The notes under the pieces were generated by a model. The model saw only the letters and a program-made list of their open reading frames with translations. It searched no databases and was not told where the DNA came from. From Amaurobius ferox (taxonomy: Eukaryota; Arthropoda; Arachnida; Araneae; Amaurobiidae), in NCBI GenBank assembly GCA_951213105.1, contig OX578145.1, positions 15,366,534-15,430,533 of the forward strand: a stretch of DNA of 64,000 nucleotides, in the 5' to 3' direction. This document shows positions 47,645-57,969 of this stretch, piece after piece (position 1 is the stretch's first letter; every line of letters begins with the position of its first letter). The translations under genes were made by a program, and so were the position numbers.

Positions 47645-47895
47645 CTAGTGGTTAAGACGTTGGGATCTCACACGAGTTTTATCCTCGACGCCGTCCAAAA
47701 CTATATCCGTGTATATATGGAGTATAGTCACGATAAACCTGTAAATCCGAAAGTCCACCCGAGAGTTGAGGGGGTAGGGGAGGAGGGCCTTGTGATTGCC
47801 ACCCTCTTTTGGTTCAGGTCTAAACTGGGTGACCCCACCCCGGCCGTTCAAACAATTACCTTACACCTTCAGGTATGTCGGACGGTTTGGAAATA
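47645..47895 (+). mobile_element. tRNA-derived SINE, plus orientation
   Basis: The A-box region TAGCCTAGTGGTTAAGACG begins near 47641, with a B-box-like ACGAGTTTTATCCTCG. The body keeps ATCCGTGTATATATGGAGTA, GTCCACCCGAGAGTTG, GTCTAAACTGGGTGACC and ACCTTACACCTTCAGGTATG in the order of the other copies. It is diverged, and the 3' end fades near 47895. Confidence 0.82.
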
Positions 47896-48483
47896 TAGGA
47901 TATTCCCAGAGTAAAGATCAAAACATTTCTAAAATATTCGAATTCGGTAAGTTGTAAGAATAGATTTAATAATATATTCTATAAGATATATATTTTTTAA
48001 AATCAGTATTTTCCAAGAAGAGTTGGAAGCTGTTCCATTTCTTATATAAAAGTAATATTTTTTTTCTAATCTTAAGTAATATATAACACAAAAAGACACA
48101 TCAATTAACGTTTAAAAATTCATGATACTTCAGCTATTTTAAGAAAAGAATGCATAAATGGCATAGTTTTTTCTTTTTTAAGTTGAAATTGGTTTCATTT
48201 CATTCATTGTTTTTTGTCTTGTTTCGCTTTTCCCTTTCTCCCGCGTTTATCTGATTAAGGATTAATTTTACTTACAGATGTAGAAATAAGTTAACTTTAT
48301 TTTACAAAATGCTCCATAACGGCAATTAAGCCGTTTGGTATCTTAATGTTGGAGCCTGTACTGTATTATCGTTCTAATAGTTTTTCTTTTGTAACTTAAC
48401 AATTTATCTTTATGTCTTTAGTAAAAAAGGTCAAGAAAGAGTAAGTAAAACATGTTACATCATTTTTTTAAATTTTTAATAGT
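47896..48483. other. Intergenic DNA, nothing recognised
   Basis: AT-rich sequence without a gene or repeat that I can name. Confidence 0.5.
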
Positions 48484-48776
48484 ACAGGCAATTTTGCAAT
48501 AAAACATTGTCATAAAATTAAATATGCATGAAGTCCAAAAGAATGTTAATGCTATAGCGATCAATAATTTTTTCAATATCGTTTGCTTTGTTTTTATTTA
48601 TACAGGCAATTTTGCAACAAAACATAATCATAAAATTGAATATTATATATTCATTATTATCATAAAAGTGAATACAGGCAATTTTGCAATAAAACATGGT
48701 CATAAAATTGAATATACATGAAGTTCAAAAAAATGTTAATGCTATTGTGATCAATAATTTTTTCGATATCGTTTGC
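48484..48776. repeat. Local repeat with two long and one short unit
   Basis: TACAGGCAATTTTGCAATAA, then ACATTGTCATAAAATT, starts three units at about 48484, 48601 and 48673. The first and third continue for about 100 bp with the same text (GAAGTCCAAAAGAATGTTAA, GATCAATAATTTTTTC, ATATCGTTTGCTT). The second is cut short. This indicates a stepwise local duplication. Confidence 0.85.
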
Positions 48777-49295
48777 TTCCTTTTGATTTGATAATTTTCA
48801 ACCTGTTGCTGAATTTTTGTTTTTTCTTAAGTATTTGTTAACGAAATTAGCCTCCAAACCCTTTAGTTTCCTCCATTTTCTGCTTAATTTATTTGTTCAG
48901 AAACTTCTCATTTTACAGCTTGTTTGCACGACTCGTGTAACTTCTGAAGCCAGTTAGTGGCCATTCTTAATTTAATTAGATACTTACGTTTATAGTTTTA
49001 ATCACTGAACAAGTTCTGTGATTCCTTTGCAGACTATTCACTTTCTCCTTTGGTATTTCACCGTTCATTTATAGTGTCCTCCAACACGTTCCTTTCTCCA
49101 TGGTTTTTACATTTGTTTTTGCCTCTAGCTGTTAGTAACCCCATTTCTTACTTCAGTCACATTTGATATTTTATAGCATCAGTTTCCGATCTTTCTCTGA
49201 CAAATGATGGTAGCAGCTCTTGTTGTCCTAGTGAAGTAGACTGTTTAGGGACTTCTAAACTAGCTAACACCATTAATTTTGTGTTGGATGCTGCT
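48777..49295. other. Intergenic DNA, nothing recognised
   Basis: Pyrimidine-rich sequence without a recognisable gene. Confidence 0.45.
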
Positions 49296-49533
49296 TTAAC
49301 CATTTGCTTACAGGTGGGACATCGTCCATCCCAAACGAAGAACCTCTCAAAAAGACACGTATTTGACATACCGTATCCCAAAGAGTCCGATCCCTCTCTG
49401 CAGGCATTGGCGTCCAACCCAATACCTGCAAAAGAGGATCGGACTGTTTGGGATAGGGTATGTTAAATACTTGTCTTTTTGAGAGTTTCTTTGTTTGAGA
49501 TGGACGCTGTCCCATCCGTAAGCAAAAGGATAA
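49296..49533. mobile_element. piggyBac-type foldback MITE, larger copy
   Basis: A near-perfect inverted repeat with ~110-bp arms: TTTGCTTACAGGTGGGACAT and the rest of the left arm pair with the right arm ending GTCCCATCCGTAAGCAAAAG. The left flank is TTAA. The right flank has decayed to ATAA. The left arm matches the copy at 46383, which keeps a shorter version of the same arms. The mirrored open frames across it are incidental to the palindrome. Confidence 0.85.
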
Positions 49534-51396
49534 ATAAAAATTTTTCAGTTTTATTACATTGGCAAAAACATAAGCTGTATGTATTCTACTAAGTAGTGTA
49601 TAAAGAAATTAGTTCATTTTTTCGTAAGCTAATGCTCATTTCTTCGCAACATTTTCATACATGCTTATTCAATTTCTGTCTTTTTGACCGATATCGTTTC
49701 CTTGGTGAAAAGTGAAGGCACGTGCAATATTTATGCACGGGCGCATTTCTAACTTCGTGATTGATGAGCTTACATTTACTGCTCTCCGGAAGAAGCATTA
49801 TACAGAGTTAATTGCCTTTTCGAAACCATTTGTTTTCATTAGGAGGGACGAATCTTCTCTGCAATCTTTCTTAAAGGTTACTTTACGCATCATTACTACG
49901 CAGCATTAATTGCACCCGTAAATCATTTTTATATAAAAAAAGGCATTATCACATATATATAGTGAATATATCTACACTTACAGTTGTATCGTATTCAATT
50001 AAAAATGCTTAATATCAAATTACTGTGATCGCTCCCCATTGCAAATTACAAAATCTAATAAATCCTTGCAAATAAATATGGTAAATTTGGAGACATTTGT
50101 ATAAATATCGCCAACTTAGCTACTATTAGTAAATGTTGTCAAGTTGGAAATAATTTAATATCTCTGATCTTTTTATATGCTTATCTCAGTAAGAGTGAGG
50201 AGGGCGGGCATCCGTCGTTGGGTTTTCGATCCGAAACAAACACACTGTGGCAGTCTTACTTCATTTCATTAGCACCCAATTTAGACCGAAACCAATGGAT
50301 ATAACATTCTCAGGAATAGTACGCTCTTCCCGTCATCCATCCCTGCCCATCATTTCTCATGAGTTGTTGGGTCTCATTTATTCTTGTTCGGACTTGGCTC
50401 GTCTTGTCGGGTATTTCTGATGTGTTTTGAGAGTACGCTAATCTTGTATGTTGCTTCTTGTTTCGGATTAGCTGTTCTGTTTTTCATTTTAATTAGCTCT
50501 CTCAGATGGACTCATAATCCAGGTCTTGGGTATACAAACCCCTCTGTTTCTTCCATTTAGGACCATTTCGTCTTTTTGACTTCCGGTTTGCTAGTTCACT
50601 TCTACTGGCAAAAGGGATCTAGCGGTTACTCGAAACAGCTGTATGCTGAATTATTATCTTATTTGTGTTTAAATGCGTTACTCAAGTCTTCCTTAATTAT
50701 TATATATATTAAGTTAGAAAAATTAATACTACAGCATTCCTATAACGTCATTGAACTATATATTTAAGCACAAAATATTTTGATAAATAATATTTGGAGT
50801 AAAATTGCTGAAAATCTCATTCGACAAATAAACATTAACATTGCATCCAAAATCCAAACCCTTAAATTCTGTGTCCTAAAAACATGAACATTAAAGCCTT
50901 TTGAAAGTAGATAATTGATCTGTGCGCAAAAAAAGTTATAAAAAATTCGATCAAAGCTATAATGCCAGGTGAAAAAAAATAAATTATTACCAGCTCTCTA
51001 TATTATAAAAGAGAGCAAGTAAATGTTAACGGAAGAACCATAAACACGAAGAGTTAAAGATGGAAATCTTATTTTCTTAACAACATAAATCATTATATTA
51101 TGCGTTAATACACTTTTCAAAATGTTAAATCTAACATACAACCTGAACTTATTTTTTATTGAAACATGGTATTTTTATATCCAACTAAACATATCTCCCT
51201 CTCTGACAAAATAAATAATTGATTTGTAAGTAAGAGAAATATTTCGCGGAATGCGTAATAGATATCGCAGCTTGTCCGTAGGCATGATGTGATTGACAGC
51301 GCCATCTATTGCTAATCCAACAAACTATTTCTCTCAGAAGCAAATCAATCATTTATGACAGATGGTAAAAGTTTAAGTAGTTTAATTGCAGAAAGA
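49534..51396. other. Intergenic DNA with SINE and MITE fragments
   Basis: 50265-50345 holds a minus-strand SINE body fragment (AGCACCCAATTTAGACCGAA, then GTACGCTCTTCCCGTC). 50600-50700 matches the right half of the MITE at 23815. A plus-strand frame at 49712-49909 is open for 65 codons but matches no family. No host gene is seen. Confidence 0.5.
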
Positions 51397-52706
51397 ACAA
51401 GAAAGATCAATCATGCTTAAAGCATTGATTATGAAACACTTTCCAACTTCAATGCAATTTTATTTAAACAAGTCTAAAATGCAATACATTCCTCGGTAAT
51501 ATTTAAAAACTTATCACAATACTACATTAATTTATTATATTTGAAAACTTAAACCTTCATCGAAAAAAATGAACTTCATTCAAATGACGGCATTGAAATA
51601 TAAATTGCCTGGTTTAAGCATCTCTAAAATGCGATGCATTCCTCGGTAATATTTTTAAAACTATCATAATACTTCGATAATTTATTATATTTGAAAACTT
51701 CATCGAAAACAACTGAAATTCATTCAAATGACGTCATAGAAAAAATTACACCCCTGGATCTCTCTATAAAAACAGCATTTCATTCATAACATTTTCCCAT
51801 TCATTTCATTCATCATAATACTATGATAATTTATTTTATTTAAAAATTAAGACTATGGAGCTACAAGTAATTAAACTCTATGCTTAAAACTTCATCGAAA
51901 AAAATCGTCCTTCTCTTTGTAAAATCAATGAATATTTCATTCATATCAGCTATGCAGACTCCATGGGCTAAATAATTTTGTGTTAAAGAAATACAGCAAT
52001 TCTAATACAACTCATTCTACATATTTTGCTGTTTACATTTTACATAAGTGAAAAATAGGCTTCGTTGTAGAAATAATCAAATTTGGATGATCATTTAAAC
52101 TCAAATATATTGTAATTGCGTTGTTTCAGAATGTAGATGCACATAATTTAAACAAAAGTAAAGTAGTTTTAAGGCGGATACAACCCTCAATATGAATTAA
52201 AAAGAACTTTAAAAAATCCGGATTTTGGAGACAAAATGGATGCCATATATCATTTTGAAGTGGGTCATGTGATCTTTTCATATCATGGTCACGTGATCGC
52301 TTCATATAAGAGGTGTAATTATTATTTTAATTTTTATTTAAAAAACTACTGAATATATTTCGCTGATTTTTTTTTATATATTTTATAGAACAATTTAAAT
52401 ATTACCTAAAATTTTCGAAGCAATTTGGGAATTTTAAATCCACTTAAAAAATGTTTGAAAAATTAGGTCCCATAGGGCTCAATGTATTTCATTTTTTCAT
52501 CCCGGGTTCAATCCAAAACTAATTGGGTGATATTATTCATTTATATTCCCATAGGTCCTACAGACCGTCTGAACAACATACTAAAATTTCATTTTGATTA
52601 AGTCATTTTTACGGCAGTTATCGTACTAACGGACAGACAGACAGACAGACAGACAGACAGAATGAACAAAGTCATAAACAATTTTCAACTTTATTGTAAA
52701 GTGTTA
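51397..52706 (+). mobile_element. Family B repeat, copy d (full length, 1.31 kb)
   Basis: Same ends, order and length as copy a: GAACAAGAAAGATCAATCAT at the start, AAACACTTTCCAACTTCAAT, CATCGAAAAAAATGAACTTC, a doubled TCATGTGATC/TCACGTGATC block near 52265-52300, (GACA)n at 52633-52657, and the hairpin AACAATTTTCAACTTTATTG pairing with TAAAGTGTT. The next element (family A copy 5) begins within about 10 bp of this end in the same orientation. Confidence 0.85.
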
Positions 52707-52715
52707 AAAAATTGA

Positions 52716-53651
52716 TAACCTAAAATATGACTTTCCTATATAATGCAACGAATTGACTTCTTTCACAGTGAAAAATATGACGTATAAGCTCCACGGCACA
52801 ATCGTCAACGGCACTACGGCAAATTCGGAATACCCAATTATTTCGCGTAACTCAAAATTGACAATTATCAATATTGATAGCATCTGCAATGAGCAATATA
52901 GTCCATTTATTAAAATATTTTAATTATTAATTCATCAATTTGGCGTCATTTTCGTCAATTTAGCATCATATTTGTAATTTTGGCGACAGTTTCGTCAATA
53001 TGGGACAAAATATCGTGAAGTTCCCCAAATTGATCGCCAAGCGTTACAGGCAAATGGAGAAAATCTTTTATAGTATATAAATAATGACTATTAGCGAATT
53101 TTTTGGCGTCAAAATACAAAACTGTTACTCAAAGTAACCTCGCTTGTTAATGAAACTAACGAGATTCACAAAAATGGTATTAATACAAATATCACATAAT
53201 ATCACATATCAATAAATATCAAATAATATCACGTATTAAAAATGTGCATATTTCACAATAAATAAAAGTTTTTAATTTTACGTCATTTTTTATTTTATTT
53301 ATTTTTATATATATAAATTTAATTTTTAAATGTGCAATAATTCGATAACAATTCGTTCTAGCGTTTCAAAGTGTGTATCATTCGGTTTTTAATTAAAAAT
53401 TACATAAGAAACCTTTTTTTTTAATTATTGTTTTGATCCTCTTTTATGATTTTTTCAAAATTTCTTTCGAAAATTGGGAGGTCTTCGGAATATTTGATTG
53501 AGTTTAAAATTAATAGAGTTTTAGTATTCACTGATTGTAAAATGTGTACCACATTTCGTCCAAAACGCTCCATTCATTCGTAGTCACAGACTCCCAGACA
53601 CACGCGCACACACACACACACACACATACTTACACACACACACACACACAC

Positions 53652-53685
<34 letters not shown>

Positions 53686-53838
53686 TTACACGCACACATA
53701 CACACAATACCTCAGAAACGTTCGATTCGAGTTCAGGGATGTTTGAAATGTGATCTTCTGTCGGAAATTCGAATTTAAATGTTTGACTCCGTCACAATAC
53801 TTTCCCTATACACTATGCTATGTATATAGGTAAAGAAA
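52716..53838 (+). mobile_element. Family A repeat, copy 5 (full length, diverged)
   Basis: Starts AAATATGACTTTCCTATATA, then ATGCAACGAATTGAC. It has diverged GGCG motifs near 52940-53045, the CA-rich block at 53603-53705, AGGGATGTTTGAAATGTGAT, and the hairpin ACTTTCCCTATACACTATGC with TATATAGGTAAAG. The order is as in copy 3, with larger AT insertions. It has no coding content. Confidence 0.78.
53603..53705. repeat. (CA)n microsatellite in family A copy 5
   Basis: CA repeats interrupted by TACTTACA and CTACA, at the same internal place as in the other family A copies. Confidence 0.95.
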
Positions 53839-54283
53839 TACAATGTTTCAACACTAAATTATTTCAAGTTGTATGCTATGGACTTACAGCAGTAGAATCA
53901 ACCAACATGGAATGCAATCAGCACTTGGCTCAAATGTTTCAATATTACCATGACTTCGTGGGAGATGGGTGACCGCCCTCTATTTACCTAATTATTGGGT
54001 CCCGTAAATTTCATTGATGAATCCAGGCAGTTGATCCTTTGAGTATTATAAGCATTTTAATTGGGGATAACTTAAAATTGAAATTTACGAAATAAAAACA
54101 ATGATGAAAATTAATGTATTTCTGCACTTTTGTCTTCTAATGCTACAAAAAAGTGTCGTTTACTTAAAAGTAGTTTTCTTAAGAGTCACAAAAGAAGATG
54201 GAGCTCAGGGCCAGATACGAACCGCCCTCCCCCTAAAATTACCTAAATTACTTGCTGTACAATTGTACTAATTTAATCATTAT
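53839..54283. other. Intergenic DNA, nothing recognised
   Basis: No gene or repeat recognised between two family A copies. Confidence 0.45.
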
Positions 54284-54558
54284 AAAAAAGAAAACGATGT
54301 GGGCCTCACATGACTTTCCCTACAAAATGCAATGACTTTACAGCTTTCACAGTGAAGTAATGGTGTTTATGACTCACAGCACAATGGCTTTGGCATTAAA
54401 TTAACACCAAGTAAATTTAAATTAAACGCTGCTTTTGACTACTTTTTTAGTTAAAACGGAATGATTAATATACAATCATGTGCAAAATCTTCCTCAAAAC
54501 ACAACTGCCATTTAATTAATATTCTGTGAAATAAATGACTATTTGGGAATTCTTTAGT

Positions 54559-54943
54559 TGTTGTTGTTGAGACCCAGACCGTCCGACCTACCAGAAAGGT
54601 GTAAGGTAACTGTTTGGACGGCCGGGAAGTGCCACCCAATTTAGACCGGAACCCAGTGGGGGAGGCATCCACAGGGACCGTACCCTCCTTCCCCTACCAC
54701 CAACCTCTCGGAAGGACTTACGGACCCACATGTTTAACGTGATCGTACTCCGCATGAACACGGCGGCAGTTCTGGCAGAGGCGAGAATCGCGCGCTAACC
54801 ACTGGGCTGCCGCGCCCGAAAAGAGCCAACAACACGCGGTGTTCCCAGGTGGTCACCCACCCAAGTACTAACCGCGCCCGATGCTGCCTGACTTCGGTGA
54901 TCTAACGAGAACCGGTGTTTTCAGCACGGTACGGTCGTTGGCC
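54559..54943 (-). mobile_element. Composite SINE: 5S rRNA head, tRNA-like unit, body, (CAA)n tail
   Basis: Read on the minus strand: a full-length 5S rRNA sequence (54942-54824), then CTTTTCGGGCGCGG, a tRNA-derived unit (CAGCCCAGTGGTTAGCGCGC, GATTCTCGCCTC), the shared SINE body (CCGTAAGTCCTTCCGAGAGG, TCTAAATTGGGTGGCACTTC, CTTACACCTTTCTGGTAGG) and the tail CTCAACAACAACAACT. The 15-mer TGGGAATTCTTTAGT flanks it at 54544-54558 and 54944-54958, so the whole 385 bp moved as one unit by LINE-type retrotransposition. The other SINEs in the window lack the 5S part. It lies inside family A copy 7. Confidence 0.92.
54824..54942 (-). rRNA. 5S rRNA-like sequence forming the SINE head
   Basis: 119 bp, the usual 5S length. 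It begins GCCAACGACCGTACCGTGCT and ends CGCGTGTTGTTGGCT, so the terminal stem can pair. CACCGGTTCTCG, ATCACCGAAGTCAGGCAGC and GGTTAGTACTTGGGTGGGTG match metazoan 5S closely, and the internal promoter C-box text GGGTGACCACCTGGGAAC is almost intact. Substitutions such as CACCGAAGTCAGGC (usually AAGTTAAGC) suggest drift. It most likely provides the RNA polymerase III promoter of the SINE. A functional 5S gene is less likely because it is fused to the SINE and flanked by the target duplication. Confidence 0.9.
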
Positions 54944-55100
54944 TGGGAATTCTTTAGTGTCAAAATACAAAACTACTACAAAAAATGTATTTTTTTAATG
55001 AATAGAATGAATTAGATCCACGATATTAAAGCTAATATAATTGTTACATGATATTGCATTTGAAAAGAGAGTATGTTGGATGATAACACCTTACAAAATT

Positions 55101-56136
55101 TCCTTGAAGAAAACAGGAATATGTAGTTTGGGGACTACAATTGTTTCGATGAGTTCATAGCCCCCTTCGTCGAGCCAAAAGAACAGTATGTGTCCTTTAC
55201 AACAGCCAAATGCGAACTGCAGTTGTTATGGGCGCATACTGTTCTTTTAGGTAAATTTATTTCAACTAAGCTAATTTTATTTTCAACCAGTTTCACCCAT
55301 CATTTTTTTTTTCAGTCTCAGTTGTTTTACTCTTATTTTCAGATTCAACTATTACTCTTTGTAGGTATTTAAATATATCAAACCACACTCGATCCCCGAG
55401 GAAATAGAATAATTAGTAAAGAATGTTATAATTTGCATAGCATTTAAATTAATGTGGCAGCAATTTAACATTTTAATCACTTATTCAGTAAGACGAAATT
55501 TTCAGCCATGGGCTAAATTCAAAGAAGCCCTTCCTTCTCTAAACGGGGGATGAAGTCTTATTTCCCTCCTGTATTTAGCAGCTACATTCATTATTCTTAT
55601 GTTGTTACAAGACCACCACCTCTTGGTTTGTATTTTAGAAACGAACTAATTAAGAATCTGGGAAGGGTAAATGGGGATGTAAACCATTCTTCTTTTCGAG
55701 CTAAGGACAACGAAATAGAAATGTTGTGATGCGTCATTTTTACTTTCTAATACTATTCTATAAAGTATAATTTTCCTAATCTAATTATTTTTCTAATTTG
55801 ACATTTTGGACGGGTAAAAGAACATTTTAGTATTCCTTAAAATCATGTGGAATGTTTTAAGAAAGAGGTCTGCCTGTGCGTGTATGTATGTAAGTTATGA
55901 TTACTATAACTAAAAAAATGAAAGTACAGCTATGGAATTCTATTTATCAATACGTTATATTAGAAAGTGCATAGTGATAAAAAAAATTACGCGCATCCAC
56001 TTTTAAAATTATAAGATCTACAGAGAAATTGAAACAGTAGAATTATTTTCAATTACGTGGCATTAATATACCCTCAAATATATATCAGCAATATAGTCTA
56101 CTGATTTTAATAGTCATACGATCATTACAAACTTAC
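55101..56136. other. Intergenic or intronic DNA with one hairpin
   Basis: AAAAGAACAGTATGTG (about 55179) pairs with CGCATACTGTTCTTTT (about 55234) around a ~40-bp loop, a short imperfect inverted repeat of unknown meaning. The rest shows no gene. Confidence 0.45.
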
Positions 56137-56311
56137 AGTTTTTCTCTCGCCTTACTTATTAGAGAGTCATTAATGAGTCTCAAAGAACTTCTGGTCTTAT
56201 ATAAGCTTATTCTTGTATTCACTACCAGTGAAACAAGTAATAACATAATTATAGCCAATGCAGTAATTCGTTGACGTAGCCAGGGCAATTTTAGGGCCAT
56301 AACCACTCCAA
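56137..56311 (-). CDS. Candidate internal exon of a host gene (membrane segment)
   Basis: On the minus strand a strong acceptor, TATTATTGTTTTGCAG, precedes 56311. A strong donor, AAAAACT followed by GTAAGTTTG, follows 56137. The 175 bp between are open in one frame: VGVVMALKLPWLRQRI, then a hydrophobic run ALAIIMLLLVSLVV, then NTRISLYKTRSSLRLINDSL and ISKAREKL. This would be one membrane helix with a basic flank. I do not recognise the family, and no partner exon was found in the window. It is the best host-exon candidate here, but chance cannot be excluded. Confidence 0.35.
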
Positions 56312-56457
56312 CTGCAAAACAATAATATTGATTTCCCACTGGACCAATGTTGGCCAACAGACATCTATCACTGGTAACCTCTCATTTAATTGATGATTCC
56401 CCTCTTTTTCAAGATCATGGTAACGTCTATACAGAAATTGGATTATTTAAATATGTT

Positions 56458-56504
56458 ATATATATATATACATATATATATATATAGATATATATATATA
56501 TATA
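56458..56504. repeat. (TA)n tract left of the foldback
   Basis: An imperfect TA repeat with CATA and GATA interruptions. A matching tract lies beyond the foldback. Confidence 0.92.
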
Positions 56505-56505
56505 T

Positions 56506-56804
56506 TACAAAAGAAATAGAAAATTGAAGAAAGACAATGTATCAAAATTTCGCCGGGGGGGGGATTGTGACCCCCACTTCCCGGTTTAGCCAGCTTCATG
56601 TCATGACGACACTCTCGGTCAGTATTGGTCTTTCAACTTTTATACATTTTTAGTTTTAGTATATGTACTAGGTTTGCGACATTGTATCCGCTTCCGGGAG
56701 TGTCGTCATGACATGAAGCTGGCTAAACCGGGAAGTGGGGGTCACAATCCCCTCCGGCGAAATTTTGATACAATGTCTTTCTTCAATTTTCTATTTCTTT
56801 TGTA
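56506..56804. mobile_element. Foldback element with ~113-bp arms
   Basis: The left arm (TACAAAAGAAATAGAAAATT to about 56618, including CCCACTTCCCGGTTTAGCCA) is the near-perfect inverse of the right arm (about 56694-56804). Only a G-run length and a few bases differ. A ~75-bp unique loop lies between. No coding is present. The high identity of the arms suggests recent insertion or gene conversion. TA tracts lie on both sides. Confidence 0.85.
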
Positions 56805-56879
56805 GTATATAAATGTACTTGTTTGAGCAGCTTAGCGCCTTTGGGTATATTTTCAGTAGATTGTTTTAGATGAGGTTAA

Positions 56880-56889
56880 TAGTTATATC

Positions 56890-56938
<49 letters not shown>
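56880..56938. repeat. (TA)n tract right of the foldback
   Basis: About 28 TA units, preceded by ATATCTATATG. Confidence 0.95.
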
Positions 56939-56945
<7 letters not shown>

Positions 56946-57969
56946 ATATAATAATAACCAATTATAAGTAATCATGAAATATTAAAATCAGCAATGCAGT
57001 CAAACCACAGCCACTTACCGATAGAAGAAATAAACAGCACCGACCCACTTTTCAGGTCTGAGCGTCTAATTCTAATTAACCCAAACAAATGCCTGTTTCA
57101 GATTTGGCAATAGTAAGTTACTATAAATGCCAAAACTCAGACAACAAAAGAAGAAGAATTGAAGAAAAGAAAAATAGGAAATCAAGCATTACCATGTTCC
57201 ATGATATATATATATATATATCCCATCTTAATCCATGGTTTATTTTTCTTCTCTTTCTCCTGGACACTACTCAACTCGCTGTCATTCAGTCTCAACGGCT
57301 TACCAGCCTTGCACGTGGATTCGGGAGTCCTGCCTCATGGTTCATGGTAATACTTGTTTCTTAACAATTTTTCAACTTTTATCCTCTATTTATCCTTGTA
57401 GTCTAAGCTATGGTATTTATAGTAACGAACTACCGTGATATCCGAAATCAGCATTTGTTTGGGATGGATGTTCAGACATGAAGAGGTATATAATCTGAAT
57501 TAACCTCCAAATTAAGCCTAGTGCTGTACATTTCCTTTTTTCGGCATAATAGCTGTCGAAAACCCAAACCACTTGACTCGCCTTAAGGCATGAGCAGCAA
57601 ATTGAGTGGCCGGCAGCACTGTTTGAATTAATTTATTGTCTACCATTAATTTCTTGATATTAGTTATTATTCCATATGATATATATATTCGTTTTTCTGT
57701 AGATCTCGTTTATTCCGTTCTTGGGTACAGATTGCATAAATTTTTAACCAAGTGGTTTTTTTGCAATCATAGAAACAACAGATTTTAGTATATCTGTCTA
57801 GAATGTGCCCCTGAAGACGTTTCTGCCAGATATACCAGTCAATGATTTATTTTCTTTTTCCTGATCGTTCAATGGTCTAATTTTTAAGCCCTTTCCCGTT
57901 ACTCTTTACATTTTGCTTTAATTAAATAAACGTTATTTTACTAACCCAGGTTTGATGCTGCGTTTACAG
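56939..57969. other. Intergenic DNA, nothing recognised
   Basis: Short frames at 57089-57438 overlap in all plus frames, which signals absence of stops rather than a gene. No repeat family is recognised. Confidence 0.45.

Larger units (their letters stand above)
54284..55100 (+). mobile_element. Family A repeat, copy 7, split by a SINE and lacking its 3' end
   Basis: 54284-54558 has CGATGTGGGCCTCACATG, then ACTTTCCCTACAAAATGCAA and AAATAAATGACTATTTGGGA. The sequence resumes at 54959 with TGTCAAAATACAAAACTACT and ATGAATAGAATGAATTAGAT, then CCACGA, as in copies 2 and 3. The CA tract and the 3' hairpin are absent. The SINE interrupts it exactly at a duplicated 15-mer. Confidence 0.78.

Noticed and set aside
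54824..54942. A functional 5S rRNA gene
   Set aside because: It is fused to a SINE, flanked by a target duplication and lies inside another repeat, so it is treated as a SINE head.
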